This document shows, in pieces, positions 39,313 to 48,064 of a stretch of DNA of 64,000 nt (position 1 is its first letter; each line of letters starts with the position of its first letter). The stretch is from Actinotalea lenta (lineage in GTDB: Bacteria; Actinomycetota; Actinomycetes; Actinomycetales; Cellulomonadaceae), in NCBI RefSeq assembly GCF_030586465.1, contig NZ_JAUQYP010000002.1, forward strand, positions 1 through 64,000. Reading direction: 5' to 3'. Made by a program: the position numbers and the translations under genes. The notes beneath the pieces are model-generated. The model ran no database searches, was not told the DNA's origin, and saw only the letters and a program-made list of their open reading frames with translations.

Positions 39313-42300
39313 CTACAACCCGGCCTCGCCCGTCGATGGTGACGCGGGCTTCTCCGGCCCTCGTGTGCCGCTCCGGGGCCCGAGGTCCATCCGCATCCAC
39401 TCGAGATCCGCACCATCTCCGACGTACCGGATCAGGTCGTCCTGGCGTGGCTGCCCGATGACCAGGCGGTACGCGCCGACCGTCCTCTGCAGCCGGTGGT
39501 ATCGCGCGACTTCGCTGCTCAACGGCATCGCCGGCACGTACCGCTCGATCGCCGCCGGCCCGGCGTACACCCATGAGGGAACGATGTCGCTCGCGCCCTC
39601 CTCGCGGCCTTCGGCCGCTGCGAGGAACATTGCGAACCAGGGGTCGTCGACGGTGGCGTGGAACGCCGCATCGGCGTGCCTCGCGGCGACGTTCTTGCGA
39701 ACCGCGTGCCCCTTGTAGCGGTGCACGCGTCCTTCGCGCTGCTCGAGGTCGACGGGGTTGCCGGGCAGATTCCAGTGCACCACTGCGTGGCTGTAGGTGT
39801 GGAAGTCCAGCCCCTCCTGGCCGACCGATGTCGACGCGAGCACGAACGGCCAGAACGGTGAGTTGAAGGCGGTCTGCACGTGGGTCTCGCGCACGGCTGC
39901 CTGGTCCTCGGCCCTCGCCCGTCCGAAGCGTGCGGCGAAGTGCGAGCGCATCGTGTGGCGCTCGACCGTGAAGCCCGCGTCGTGCGGCTGGAACTCGTCG
40001 ACGGCGTTGCTCGTGGTCTTCAGCCTCAGCGCTTCGCGCATCCGGCCCGCGATTCGCTCGGCCCGGAGCGGGCTGGGGGCGTCCTGGAGGCCCTCGGACT
40101 CCAGGAGCACGTGGGCGTACTCGTCGAGGGTGGCTTGGAGGCCGCCGTCGAGTGCCTGGTCCAGCACCAGCCGCCAGTAGTGCTCCTCGGCGGCTTCCTC
40201 CGCGCGGAGGATGGCCATCAACTCTGGGCGGTTGAACAGGGACCGCAGGCCACCGGCTACCACGCTTGCGTGGAGCCGGGTGCTTGGGTCGGCGAGGGCG
40301 TCATGTCCTCCGGCCACCCGGGACAGCGCGCGCAGCGCGCACACGCCCGGGCCCGCCAACGCGAGGCGTGCCAGGACATCGACGAGGTCATCGGGGCGCG
40401 GACCGAGCTCCTCAGCGCGGATGGCGCGCAACGCGGCCACGTGCTCGGCGAGCCCACGGCCCACGTCGTCTGGGTCATCGTCGTCGCCGAGGCCGAAGCC
40501 CGCTTCGAATCGCTGCTGGTCCGGGACGGCGGCGACCCGATCCAGGAGCACGGGCGCAGCCCAGTACCAGCGCCGGTCGGGGGGCCCTGCCGCGCTGGTG
40601 CTGGTCGGAAGACGATCGAGTGCTCGCGTTACCCGGTCGCGCACGGCGTCGAGAACCGCATCGCGTGGTGCGGGCAGACGCTCCGCCACGGCGCGCGCGA
40701 TGGCCAGGGGGTCGCCGAGCTGAGCGAGCGTGGAGCTGGGGTAAGCGAGTGCCAGGACCGGCATCGCGCCCGGTGCACCGTCCTTCAGCCTGTACTGGAG
40801 CAACGGCGTGGTGCGTCGCGCTGAGTAGGACTCGCGTCGCGAGGCGGCCTGGTCCGTGGCGCGACGCTCAGCCTCGTAGCTGACCATCACCGAGATCGCC
40901 TTGGGGACCACCGTCCACGCGGAGAACACCAGTCGCTTGGTGTACTGCCGCAGGGCCGGATCCGTGTAGGTGCCGCTGAGCTCGACGTAGGGGAGTGAGG
41001 GTGGCAGCCACGGGAGCCGCCAGGCTCCCGGGTCGAGGGCGTCTGCGATGAGGCTGCGGAGCTTAGCGTTGCCTGGGTCCAGTGCGCGGTACCGCTCGAC
41101 GTCCTCCCAGGGGAGCATGCCCTCGGCGGTCTCGAGCGCTCGCGCCACAGCAGGGTCGGACCTGTGGTCGAGCAGGTCTTCCTTCACCTTGTAGCCCTGC
41201 TGGTCCATGAGGTTGAGCAGGTACGGGGCCGACCGCCACAGCTCGAAGATGTCCGGCCTCCCCACGGCTCGGGCAACGCTGTTGAGGCCGCGCAGGGCCC
41301 GCAGCTCAGTGAGCTCGACGCCGTTGGCAGCTGCGCGGGTCTCCCGGAGCATGCCGTCACGATCGGTGCTCACCGCGAGCCGCTCGGTGCGGCACATCAC
41401 TCGGCGTAGCGCCGTCTCGACTCGATCCTTAGCGGCTCGGGCCGCGTCGACCGAGCTGCCATCGACCAGGGCCGCACGCATGGTCCGCAGGTCAGCCTCG
41501 ATGCCCGCGGCCGCGTCGTCGCCGGCGAGGAAGCGGACGGTTGAGACGAAGTCGCGGTAGTGGTCATCGCCTTCCGGTTCATCGGGCAGCGTGTACATCT
41601 TGAAGGGCGTCGCGGACAGCAGGAGGACCTTGGCGTCGGGGTGGTTGAAGATCGCGTGCGCGAGCTCGGCGGCGTCCGATCCTGGCGCCATGAGGTCCTT
41701 GAACCTCTGGAACTCGTCCATGATCACGAGGTCGGGTTCGAGGGCTTCGACCGAGGCGCGAGCGACCACGGACCGCAACGCACCAATGAGGGCGTAGCGC
41801 CTGCTGGAGAGCCTCCAGTGCGGGTCGCCGCGCAGGTAGTTGAACTCCTGCACGCACTTTTCGAGCTCGGTTCGCAGCGGGCCGGCGTTCGGACCCTGCG
41901 TCTTCTCAAGCTCGTCGCGGAATGCCACGACGATGTCCGCGTCGAGGCTCGAGCGGTCGAACGAGTCGAGCTGCCGGGCGAAGCTCTCGCGGCCCGAGCC
42001 ACCTCGGAAGAACTTCAGCCAGCGGGTGGGGCGCACGTAGTCCCGACCGTAGGCCGCAGCGAGGAGCCAGTACAGCACCACCCTCTCGGGTGCCTTGCCG
42101 CCGCCACCCTTGACGTGGAACGAGGTTCCCGGGGTGAACGAGACGATGTTGATCCGCCGGTCGTTGAGCCGCTTGATGACCGTGGGCAGCATGGTGAGGC
42201 GGTCTGCGTGGTCGAGTTTCTGCCCGTCGACCACGTTCAGCCTGCTGAGGTTCTGGCGCGCGATCTGCTGGTTGGAGCAGATGTAGACGATGTCGATCCG

Positions 42301-42513
42301 CTTGGGGGTGTCCCACAGGTGGTCGACCGTGGTTGCGATGAGACCCTTGGCGACGAGTGTCTTGCCGAGGCCGACCTCGTCGGCGACGAGGAAGCGTTTG
42401 ACCGCGTCGTCGTCGGTCCACAGTCGGCGGTGCACGTACTCGACTGTGGCGCGCTGGAAGTCCTTGAGCCCGCTCATCACGGCGTCGACGTCGGGCCGGT
42501 GGTCGGTCGTCAT
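39313..42513 (-). CDS. SNF2-like helicase of the DUF6361/PLD operon
   Basis: 1066 residues from ATG 42513, overlapping the upstream stop (ATGA). SF2 motifs: VADEVGLGKTLVAKG near residue 42, DLVIMDEFQRFKDL (DExx box is DEFQ) near 253, LLLSATPFKMYT near 290, then SVGQEGLDFHTYSHAVVHWN and LEQREGRVHRYKG near 900-940. The 500-residue middle between the two lobes is unlike common helicases. It should be the DNA translocase of the putative defence system. Another large helicase stump follows downstream. Confidence 0.88.
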   Translation of the reverse strand: MTTDHRPDVDAVMSGLKDFQRATVEYVHRRLWTDDDAVKRFLVADEVGLGKTLVAKGLIATTVDHLWDTPKRIDIVYICSNQQIARQNLSRLNVVDGQKLDHADRLTMLPTVIKRLNDRRINIVSFTPGTSFHVKGGGGKAPERVVLYWLLAAAYGRDYVRPTRWLKFFRGGSGRESFARQLDSFDRSSLDADIVVAFRDELEKTQGPNAGPLRTELEKCVQEFNYLRGDPHWRLSSRRYALIGALRSVVARASVEALEPDLVIMDEFQRFKDLMAPGSDAAELAHAIFNHPDAKVLLLSATPFKMYTLPDEPEGDDHYRDFVSTVRFLAGDDAAAGIEADLRTMRAALVDGSSVDAARAAKDRVETALRRVMCRTERLAVSTDRDGMLRETRAAANGVELTELRALRGLNSVARAVGRPDIFELWRSAPYLLNLMDQQGYKVKEDLLDHRSDPAVARALETAEGMLPWEDVERYRALDPGNAKLRSLIADALDPGAWRLPWLPPSLPYVELSGTYTDPALRQYTKRLVFSAWTVVPKAISVMVSYEAERRATDQAASRRESYSARRTTPLLQYRLKDGAPGAMPVLALAYPSSTLAQLGDPLAIARAVAERLPAPRDAVLDAVRDRVTRALDRLPTSTSAAGPPDRRWYWAAPVLLDRVAAVPDQQRFEAGFGLGDDDDPDDVGRGLAEHVAALRAIRAEELGPRPDDLVDVLARLALAGPGVCALRALSRVAGGHDALADPSTRLHASVVAGGLRSLFNRPELMAILRAEEAAEEHYWRLVLDQALDGGLQATLDEYAHVLLESEGLQDAPSPLRAERIAGRMREALRLKTTSNAVDEFQPHDAGFTVERHTMRSHFAARFGRARAEDQAAVRETHVQTAFNSPFWPFVLASTSVGQEGLDFHTYSHAVVHWNLPGNPVDLEQREGRVHRYKGHAVRKNVAARHADAAFHATVDDPWFAMFLAAAEGREEGASDIVPSWVYAGPAAIERYVPAMPLSSEVARYHRLQRTVGAYRLVIGQPRQDDLIRYVGDGADLEWMRMDLGPRSGTRGPEKPASPSTGEAGL

Positions 42514-44348
42514 GCGCCTGCCTCCTCGGCGACGAACTCGCGGACCACGGTCCACAGCTGGTCGAACCCGTCGGGCAGCAGACCGCCCACCTCGCGCAGC
42601 TCGTCGACGATCTGGGCGATGCGGCCGATGGCGGCGCTGTCGCGGACCGCAGCGCGGATCAAGGGCTCGAAGAGGACGATGTCGTGGCTGGTCCACGGGT
42701 GGGAGTCGGTGCCGCCGAGCAGGTCCCTCGCCGCAGCGTCGGCGAACGCGATGCTGCCGCCGAGCTCGGGTTCGGCGAGCAGGAGGGCGAGGTAGCGGAC
42801 GACCGCCTCGACATCGCGTAGCAGGTCCCGCAACGCACCCTGCTGCCGCTCGGGTGGGTCGCCGACCAGCTCTGCCTTGAGCACGCAGCGGCGCGTCACC
42901 CGGGCGTCGCCGGTCCCCGCCGTCGTCTCGACCGCGACGAACGGCGTCACCGCGGAGATCGCGATCTCGGGCCACGAGACCGACGCAGCGAGAGGTTGGG
43001 CATGAGCGTCGGGGCGGAGGGTGATCGGCCAGATGCGGGTCTCGCCCGGCAGATGCTCGGGCAGCGGCAGTCGTACCTCGATCGACGTGACGTCGCCGTC
43101 CACGTCGCCAACCTCGACAGTGGGATAGGCCGCGGCGAGTCTCCGGTGCAGCGTCTCGAGTGCGCGCTCGGTTTCTTCGCGTGGGTCGGCCTTCGCAGCC
43201 TCCGGCTCGGGTGTGATTTCCTCCAGGAGCGGGGCGAGGCCGTCGGTGCCTGATCCGAGCATTGCCTTCACGCCGCACAGGCCCACCGGGCCTTCGAGTC
43301 GGACAGAGAACTCCACGTTGCCGCCCCAACCCGCAGAGGTCATGTTGGCGCTGCCGGTCGCGACCTGAGCGCGGGAGCCGATGTCTGCGACCGCGACCTT
43401 GGCGTGCAGGCCTTCGGCGACCCAGGGCCCGCGGCCCGTCCCAGGGCCTACCTGCACGGTGTCGCGCTGCCCGCCGTCTGGGTCAGACGCTGCTTCGCTG
43501 TCCCCGGACTCCGTGTAGCTGCTCAGGACAGATGTGCGCCAGCCTGCCAGCGCGTCCCCACCGAGTCGGGCGAAGGTGTCCGCGCGGGAGACGAGGTGAC
43601 ACTCAGCCGATGCACGGCCCATCGTCGCCACCGCTGTTGCGTCGAGGAACGGGCTGATGACCAGGAGTCGATCCGCTGAGGGCGGGGTGGGGGAGTGCCC
43701 CGGTTCGCCCAGTCCGAGTGGCAGGAGCTCTGCTGAGTCGAAGGGGTGCGGCACGCCAAGTCGCGCCTGCCGCAACGAGTCGACGATCGACTCCACCTGT
43801 TCATGTCGGGCCGCCGGGAGGGTGCGCACGCAGAGGTCGGGGAGAGCGGCGATGAAGTCCGCTGCGCGCGCACCTTCGACGGTGGGCCCGTCGTCTGCTT
43901 CGTCGAGCACCAGCGCCGTGTCCCACGACCGGTCGAAGGTGAGGTTCCTGCTCAGGACCACGAGCCGGTGCCGCACGCCTTCGTCGGAGGCGAACCGGAG
44001 TGCCCACACCTTCGGGTGGAAGAGCCTGTCGTGGTCGGGTGCGACGACCTCGTGCACGCAGTCCTCGGCGAACGTGAGCACGCGCCGGTACTCGCCGGGG
44101 ACGGCGATGCCCCCGGCCTGGCAGAAGACGGTGGTGCGCTCGCTGTACTGGCGCAGGGCGGCGAGGAGTGCGGCGGGGTCCGCCTTGGCGAGGCTGTCGC
44201 CGTGCTCGATGAGGGCGAACGAGATCGGCGCGAGGAGGAGCGCCATGAGGTCGAGGGAGAACGTGGTTCCGACTGCGATCTCGACGCGGTACCCGTCGGG
44301 CGGGCGTAGGGCGTCGGTGAGCAGCACGCGGGCGTCAGGAGCGAGCAT
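42510..44348 (-). CDS. Phospholipase D-like putative nuclease
   Basis: 612 residues from ATG 44348. Two HKD-type half-sites: FHPKVWAL...SRNLTFDRSWD near residues 109-150 and LHAKVAVADIGSRAQVATGS...NMT near 315-340. PLD folds in defence loci (DrmC of DISARM and related cassettes) act as nucleases rather than lipases. No signal peptide, so it is cytoplasmic. It overlaps DUF6361 by 14 nt upstream and the helicase by 4 nt downstream, so the three products are made together. Confidence 0.85.
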   Translation of the reverse strand: MLAPDARVLLTDALRPPDGYRVEIAVGTTFSLDLMALLLAPISFALIEHGDSLAKADPAALLAALRQYSERTTVFCQAGGIAVPGEYRRVLTFAEDCVHEVVAPDHDRLFHPKVWALRFASDEGVRHRLVVLSRNLTFDRSWDTALVLDEADDGPTVEGARAADFIAALPDLCVRTLPAARHEQVESIVDSLRQARLGVPHPFDSAELLPLGLGEPGHSPTPPSADRLLVISPFLDATAVATMGRASAECHLVSRADTFARLGGDALAGWRTSVLSSYTESGDSEAASDPDGGQRDTVQVGPGTGRGPWVAEGLHAKVAVADIGSRAQVATGSANMTSAGWGGNVEFSVRLEGPVGLCGVKAMLGSGTDGLAPLLEEITPEPEAAKADPREETERALETLHRRLAAAYPTVEVGDVDGDVTSIEVRLPLPEHLPGETRIWPITLRPDAHAQPLAASVSWPEIAISAVTPFVAVETTAGTGDARVTRRCVLKAELVGDPPERQQGALRDLLRDVEAVVRYLALLLAEPELGGSIAFADAAARDLLGGTDSHPWTSHDIVLFEPLIRAAVRDSAAIGRIAQIVDELREVGGLLPDGFDQLWTVVREFVAEEAGA

Positions 44349-45555
44349 CGAGCACCTCCGGGTGGAGGTCGAAGATCATCTGTTGCACCGTCGGCCAGCG
44401 GTAGTTGAGCCTTCCGAGACCTGACGCGCCGCCCCAGGCGTCGATCGCGGCCCTGTTGCCGATGCGTGCACGCGCACCCTTGAGCTGTCGTTCGCGGAAC
44501 CTGATGAGCTCACGGGCCGCCCGGTCGTCGGCGACGTCGGGCGCGCGCTCGACCACCGCGCGCCACTGGTCGACGAAGGCGCGTGTCCGCTCGCTGACGC
44601 GCGGGTTGTGCCGCCGGATCACGTCCCAGAACGCGCGCTGATCCCAACCGTCGAGGACGCGCTCGGCGGCGAGCGCAGCGGACCAGGTTGCGAGCCGGTC
44701 CCGGTAGTCGTCGGCGAGGCCGGGGCGTGCCGACTGCTCGGCCAGCAGCAGGTTGTACAGCAGGGTCGCGCCGTCGACCAGGGCGCTGAACCGGCGGCCG
44801 TGTTCCACAAGTTCCGCCGCCGGCGCAGGGGCGGAGTCGATGCCTGGCACGTCCCAGACGTAGTCGACGCCCTTGGTGGGCGGGTGATCGACCAACCACG
44901 CGAACATCGTGCCGGCGGTCGAGAGCCGGATGCGGTGCGCCAGGTACTCGGTCTCGTCGGAGGTCAGCAGGAAGTCGGTCCTGATGAGGAGGTCGTCGGG
45001 TCGGGTGGGGAGCCCGGCGTCGAACCCAGAGACGTTGAAGGTGTCCCGCGCCTCGGGGTCATCGGCGGCCGGGCGCGACCTGGCTGCGGATCGCAGACCG
45101 ATCGAGCGGCGCATGAAACCGTCGATGCTCTCGTCCCAGCTGCGGATCCCCCAGGTCATGAGGGTTCCCCAGTAGATCGCGCTGGGCATGCGCTGGAGGT
45201 GTTCACGTGAGCGGCTTCCGATGACGCCGGAGGACTCGGCATCGGCGAGTCCGTCGGTGCCGGCGAGAAGACTCTCGATGAGCTTGATCTCCAGGCGCCG
45301 CAGACGCGCTGCGGCGTCTGCGCTCGATCTGGCGTTCCTCACCGCTTCCTCGACGAGCCACGGGACGAACAGCGCGTACCGGAGTCTGGTGTGGACCACG
45401 GACAGGCCCGGGAAGAGCGTGTTGGCGATGGTGTCCCGGACCGTGCCGATGCCGATCTCGTCGAGCGTGCCCTCGTCCCGGAACAGCGCGATGACCTCCA
45501 TCATCGTGCGGCGCTGCTGCTCGTCGGCGTCGAGCCAGCCGAAGTGGGACGTCAT
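44335..45555 (-). CDS. DUF6361 family protein
   Basis: 406 residues from ATG 45555 (GTG 45573 is possible). The N-terminal block matches DUF6361: FGWLDADEQQRRTMMEVIAL, DEIGIGTVRDTIANTLFPG, SVVHTRLRYALFVPWLVEEA. No catalytic motif is recognised. In other genomes the family also neighbours helicase and PLD genes. A structural, sensing or toxin role is open. Confidence 0.8.
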   Translation of the reverse strand: MTSHFGWLDADEQQRRTMMEVIALFRDEGTLDEIGIGTVRDTIANTLFPGLSVVHTRLRYALFVPWLVEEAVRNARSSADAAARLRRLEIKLIESLLAGTDGLADAESSGVIGSRSREHLQRMPSAIYWGTLMTWGIRSWDESIDGFMRRSIGLRSAARSRPAADDPEARDTFNVSGFDAGLPTRPDDLLIRTDFLLTSDETEYLAHRIRLSTAGTMFAWLVDHPPTKGVDYVWDVPGIDSAPAPAAELVEHGRRFSALVDGATLLYNLLLAEQSARPGLADDYRDRLATWSAALAAERVLDGWDQRAFWDVIRRHNPRVSERTRAFVDQWRAVVERAPDVADDRAARELIRFRERQLKGARARIGNRAAIDAWGGASGLGRLNYRWPTVQQMIFDLHPEVLDARS

Positions 45556-45625
45556 CGGGCGCGTCGCCCCCACGGGTATCGGCCGGATGCCCGGACCCGG
45601 AGCCCTAACGTGACGGCAGCCGTCG

Positions 45626-46990
45626 TCACTGGTCGACCAGCTCCTCGAGCTCAGCAGAGGTCAGCCGTTGGCGGGGGTCGGCTTGGCGGCCGTCGAAGTG
45701 GAGGCCTTCGGCCCGGAGGAGGTCGCGGGGTTCCCGGTGGTCATCTGGGTCGGTCCAGGCGAACGTCTCGCTGACTCGACCGTCGGCACCCAGCACCCGC
45801 TGCGCATTGGGGCACTCTGGGCAGCGGGCGATGTGCGTGCCGACCGGTTGTGGTGCGGTGCCGACGAGGGTTGCGAGGTCGCCGTAGGTGGTCCAACGGC
45901 CGGGCGGGATTGCCGCCATCGCAGCGTGCAGAACGCTCCAGTCGAAGCCACCACGCGACGTGACCGAGCCGGCGACCTCGGTCAGGGCGCGGCCATCGGG
46001 AAGGACCCACCAGGCAGGCCCGCGTACGGAGCGCTCGACTCCCGTCGCCTCCTGGAGCACGGTCTGGACGATCGGGGTCGGCCGTCCACGCCGGCCGTCG
46101 TATGCCCACTCCAGAGGGTCTGATCGCCGGTTGCTCCAGGTCGCGGTGCCACGGCGAGGGTCGGCGCTGATCCACTCCTCGATCTGCCGCGCGAGGTCCG
46201 GGTCGATGTCCGCGGGCCGAAGCTGGAGGACGGTGCCGTCCGGGATAACGGCTGCGTCCACGAGCCGCACGACGGTGCTCTTCTCCCTGACGCGGCGGCG
46301 GCCTGCTTCGTCCGCCCTTGCCTTCGCGCGTTGCGGGGAGACCATGAACTCCTCGACGTCGGGCACAGGGAACAGCTGGGAGACGGTCACCACCGTTTCC
46401 CCGCCCTGCGTCCGGTATGCCTGGGCTCGCTGGAGCGTGACGTCGAGGCCCATGTCGGTCAGCCAGACCACGGATGCGGTGACGACCGGCGGGAAGGCGC
46501 CGGCGACCAGCACGATGCGGGGCTTGGTGAGCAGCTCGGAGTCGAGCTCGCCGCCGACGTGGGTGGCCAGGATCTCGCGAGTCGTGTCCTCGTCGGCGGG
46601 TAGACCACGCCGCGCTCGGAATCTGGACAACTGGTCGACGAGGGTGTCCTCGGTGAAGCGGCTTGCCATCGCCGCGTACTTGATCGCCTGCATCTCGACG
46701 GTGTCTGGTGCGCGATCGCGCTTGAGCTCGGCGACCACGAGTCGGCCGTCGTCACCCAGACCGAGGACGTCGAGGCGGTCCCGTTCTCGTGTGCCCGCCC
46801 CGGACCACCAGTGGTCGAACTCGAACGTGATGATCATGACACCGGGGCCGAGGATCGACGGGTGGGCCAACACCCACTCCTGGAGGTCATCTCGCTCGCG
46901 CAGTCCGGTGTCGGCCAATGTGACGGCCTGCGCGGGCGTCGCCTCAGATCCCTGCACGGTGAATACCAGCTCGCTCGCCACGTTGCGCAC
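45626..46990 (-). CDS. PD-(D/E)XK nuclease-RAMA-alkyltransferase-like fusion
   Basis: 454 residues from GTG 46990. Domain 1 (about 25-200) is a NucS/RecB-like nuclease: RLDVLGLGDD (D74), VVAELKRD (E88, K90), Q101 in the following helix. Domain 2 (about 235-342) resembles RAMA, the restriction-system modified-DNA reader: VVRLVDAAVIPDGTVLQL, PLEWAYDGRRGRPTPIVQTV. Domain 3 (347-435) is an MGMT/ATL DNA-binding fold: VLHAAMAAIPPGRWTTYGDL; the PCHRV active-site cysteine is replaced (CPNAQRV), so it should bind lesions but not repair them. It is the first gene of the operon, 70 nt before DUF6361. Confidence 0.8.
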   Translation of the reverse strand: MRNVASELVFTVQGSEATPAQAVTLADTGLRERDDLQEWVLAHPSILGPGVMIITFEFDHWWSGAGTRERDRLDVLGLGDDGRLVVAELKRDRAPDTVEMQAIKYAAMASRFTEDTLVDQLSRFRARRGLPADEDTTREILATHVGGELDSELLTKPRIVLVAGAFPPVVTASVVWLTDMGLDVTLQRAQAYRTQGGETVVTVSQLFPVPDVEEFMVSPQRAKARADEAGRRRVREKSTVVRLVDAAVIPDGTVLQLRPADIDPDLARQIEEWISADPRRGTATWSNRRSDPLEWAYDGRRGRPTPIVQTVLQEATGVERSVRGPAWWVLPDGRALTEVAGSVTSRGGFDWSVLHAAMAAIPPGRWTTYGDLATLVGTAPQPVGTHIARCPECPNAQRVLGADGRVSETFAWTDPDDHREPRDLLRAEGLHFDGRQADPRQRLTSAELEELVDQ

Positions 46991-47014
46991 CCCCGTCTGC
47001 CGATCGCTCCAGAC

Positions 47015-47020
47015 AACCTA
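47015..47020 (-). promoter_or_regulatory. -10 box candidate for the defence operon
   Basis: TAGGTT on the minus strand, 25 nt before GTG 46990. No clear -35 box. It precedes the first gene of the nuclease-DUF6361-PLD-helicase unit. Confidence 0.45.
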
Positions 47021-47142
47021 GCCGGGTGCTGCGACACGACCGCCGTTCGGGGGATCGAGCCTTCCGGGGCAGCTGAGGCGGTCGCGTTCATCCGCGGAGG
47101 GCAGAGTCCTCGTCGGGCCTGTAGCCGGAGGTGATGGCTTGC

Positions 47143-47448
47143 CTAGAGGGGTGGGCTGCCCCATGTCCACAGGTCCGCCATCACGTGGTGATCCACCAGC
47201 CACCGCCGCTCACCGTGTCGCACGATCCGCTCGCCGTGTTGCTCGAGGAGGGCTAGGACGTCCTGCCCCGGCTTCCCGCCGAGGGCAACCACGAGCGAGG
47301 GAATCTGGTCGCCGGACACCGTGAGGAAGTACTCGTACTCGCCGTCTCCCGACAGGTCCTGGCCCTCGATGACGATGGCGCCATCGCTTCGTTCGACCGC
47401 GTCCACATGCAGGTTCCCGTGGTCGTACAGGACGACTCTCTTCTCCAC
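47143..47448 (-). CDS. Small conserved-looking hypothetical protein
   Basis: 101 residues from GTG 47448, with GAGGAG upstream. Sequence VEKRVVLYDHGNLHVDAVER begins a compact, charged protein (EGQDLSGDGEYEYFLTV near residue 29) ending WGSPPL. I do not recognise a family. It lies upstream of the defence operon in the same orientation, 152 nt before the nuclease start, and may belong to it. Confidence 0.6.
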   Translation of the reverse strand: MEKRVVLYDHGNLHVDAVERSDGAIVIEGQDLSGDGEYEYFLTVSGDQIPSLVVALGGKPGQDVLALLEQHGERIVRHGERRWLVDHHVMADLWTWGSPPL

Positions 47449-47592
47449 GTGTGCTCCTCGCTCCGACCTCACGGCCATGCCCATCGTCCCGTATGGCTCT
47501 GACAGGCCCCGGGCTGATTGCCGTTCACCCCCGTCGAGATCGGCACACCGGACGACCCGGCCCGTGTTCGAGGCTGCGGCGACAATGGGTCG

Positions 47593-47983
47593 GTGACAGA
47601 GCGGCTGCTGACCCCGTCGAAGATCACAGCCTGGCTGGACTGCGCCCACTACCTCACGCTGCGGGACGAGGTTGATCGTGGTGTCCGCCCGCAGCCGCCG
47701 GTCATGGTCGGCGAGATGGCTCGGATGCTGATCGACAAGGGACTCTGGCACGAGCAGGCGGTCCGGGACCGCTACCGGGCGGAGGGCCGGACCGTGCTCG
47801 AGGTGCCCGAGCGCGCGCAGGGTGAGTCGTTCACCCGGGGGACCGCGCGGGTCGCGCGCCCTTGCTCGACGGCGAGCATGACGTGATCTACCAGATGCCG
47901 TTCGTCCACCATGGGATCCGCGGTGTCGCCGACTTCCTCGAGCGGGTCACAGACCGGGACGGTAGAGCCAGCTACGAGCGGGT
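47593..47983 (+). pseudogene. Truncated copy of the 58.9-kb nuclease-helicase gene
   Basis: 391 nt match 58873-59261 closely in direct orientation, beginning exactly at the GTG start and ending within codon 129-130 of the full gene. Two extra bases near 47857 (GTCGCGCGCCCTTG against GTCGCGCCCCTG) shift the frame. The rest of the 1151-codon gene is absent. Confidence 0.9.
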
Positions 47984-48021
47984 GTCACCAACCTCATGAG
48001 CCACGACACCTAGGGCCAGGA

Positions 48022-48055
48022 CGGGCCGGCGCCTGTGCTGTGCCGCACCGGCCCG
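48022..48055 (-). terminator. Hairpin after the chemoreceptor gene
   Basis: CGGGCCGG (48022-48029) with CCGGCCCG (48048-48055), 10 nt beyond the receptor stop codon. Confidence 0.55.
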
Positions 48056-48064
48056 CCTCTGGTG

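Noticed and set aside
45655-45990. Active O6-methylguanine methyltransferase in the fusion protein
   Set aside because: The fold is similar but the PCHR cysteine is not present at the aligned place, so a repair reaction is not supported.
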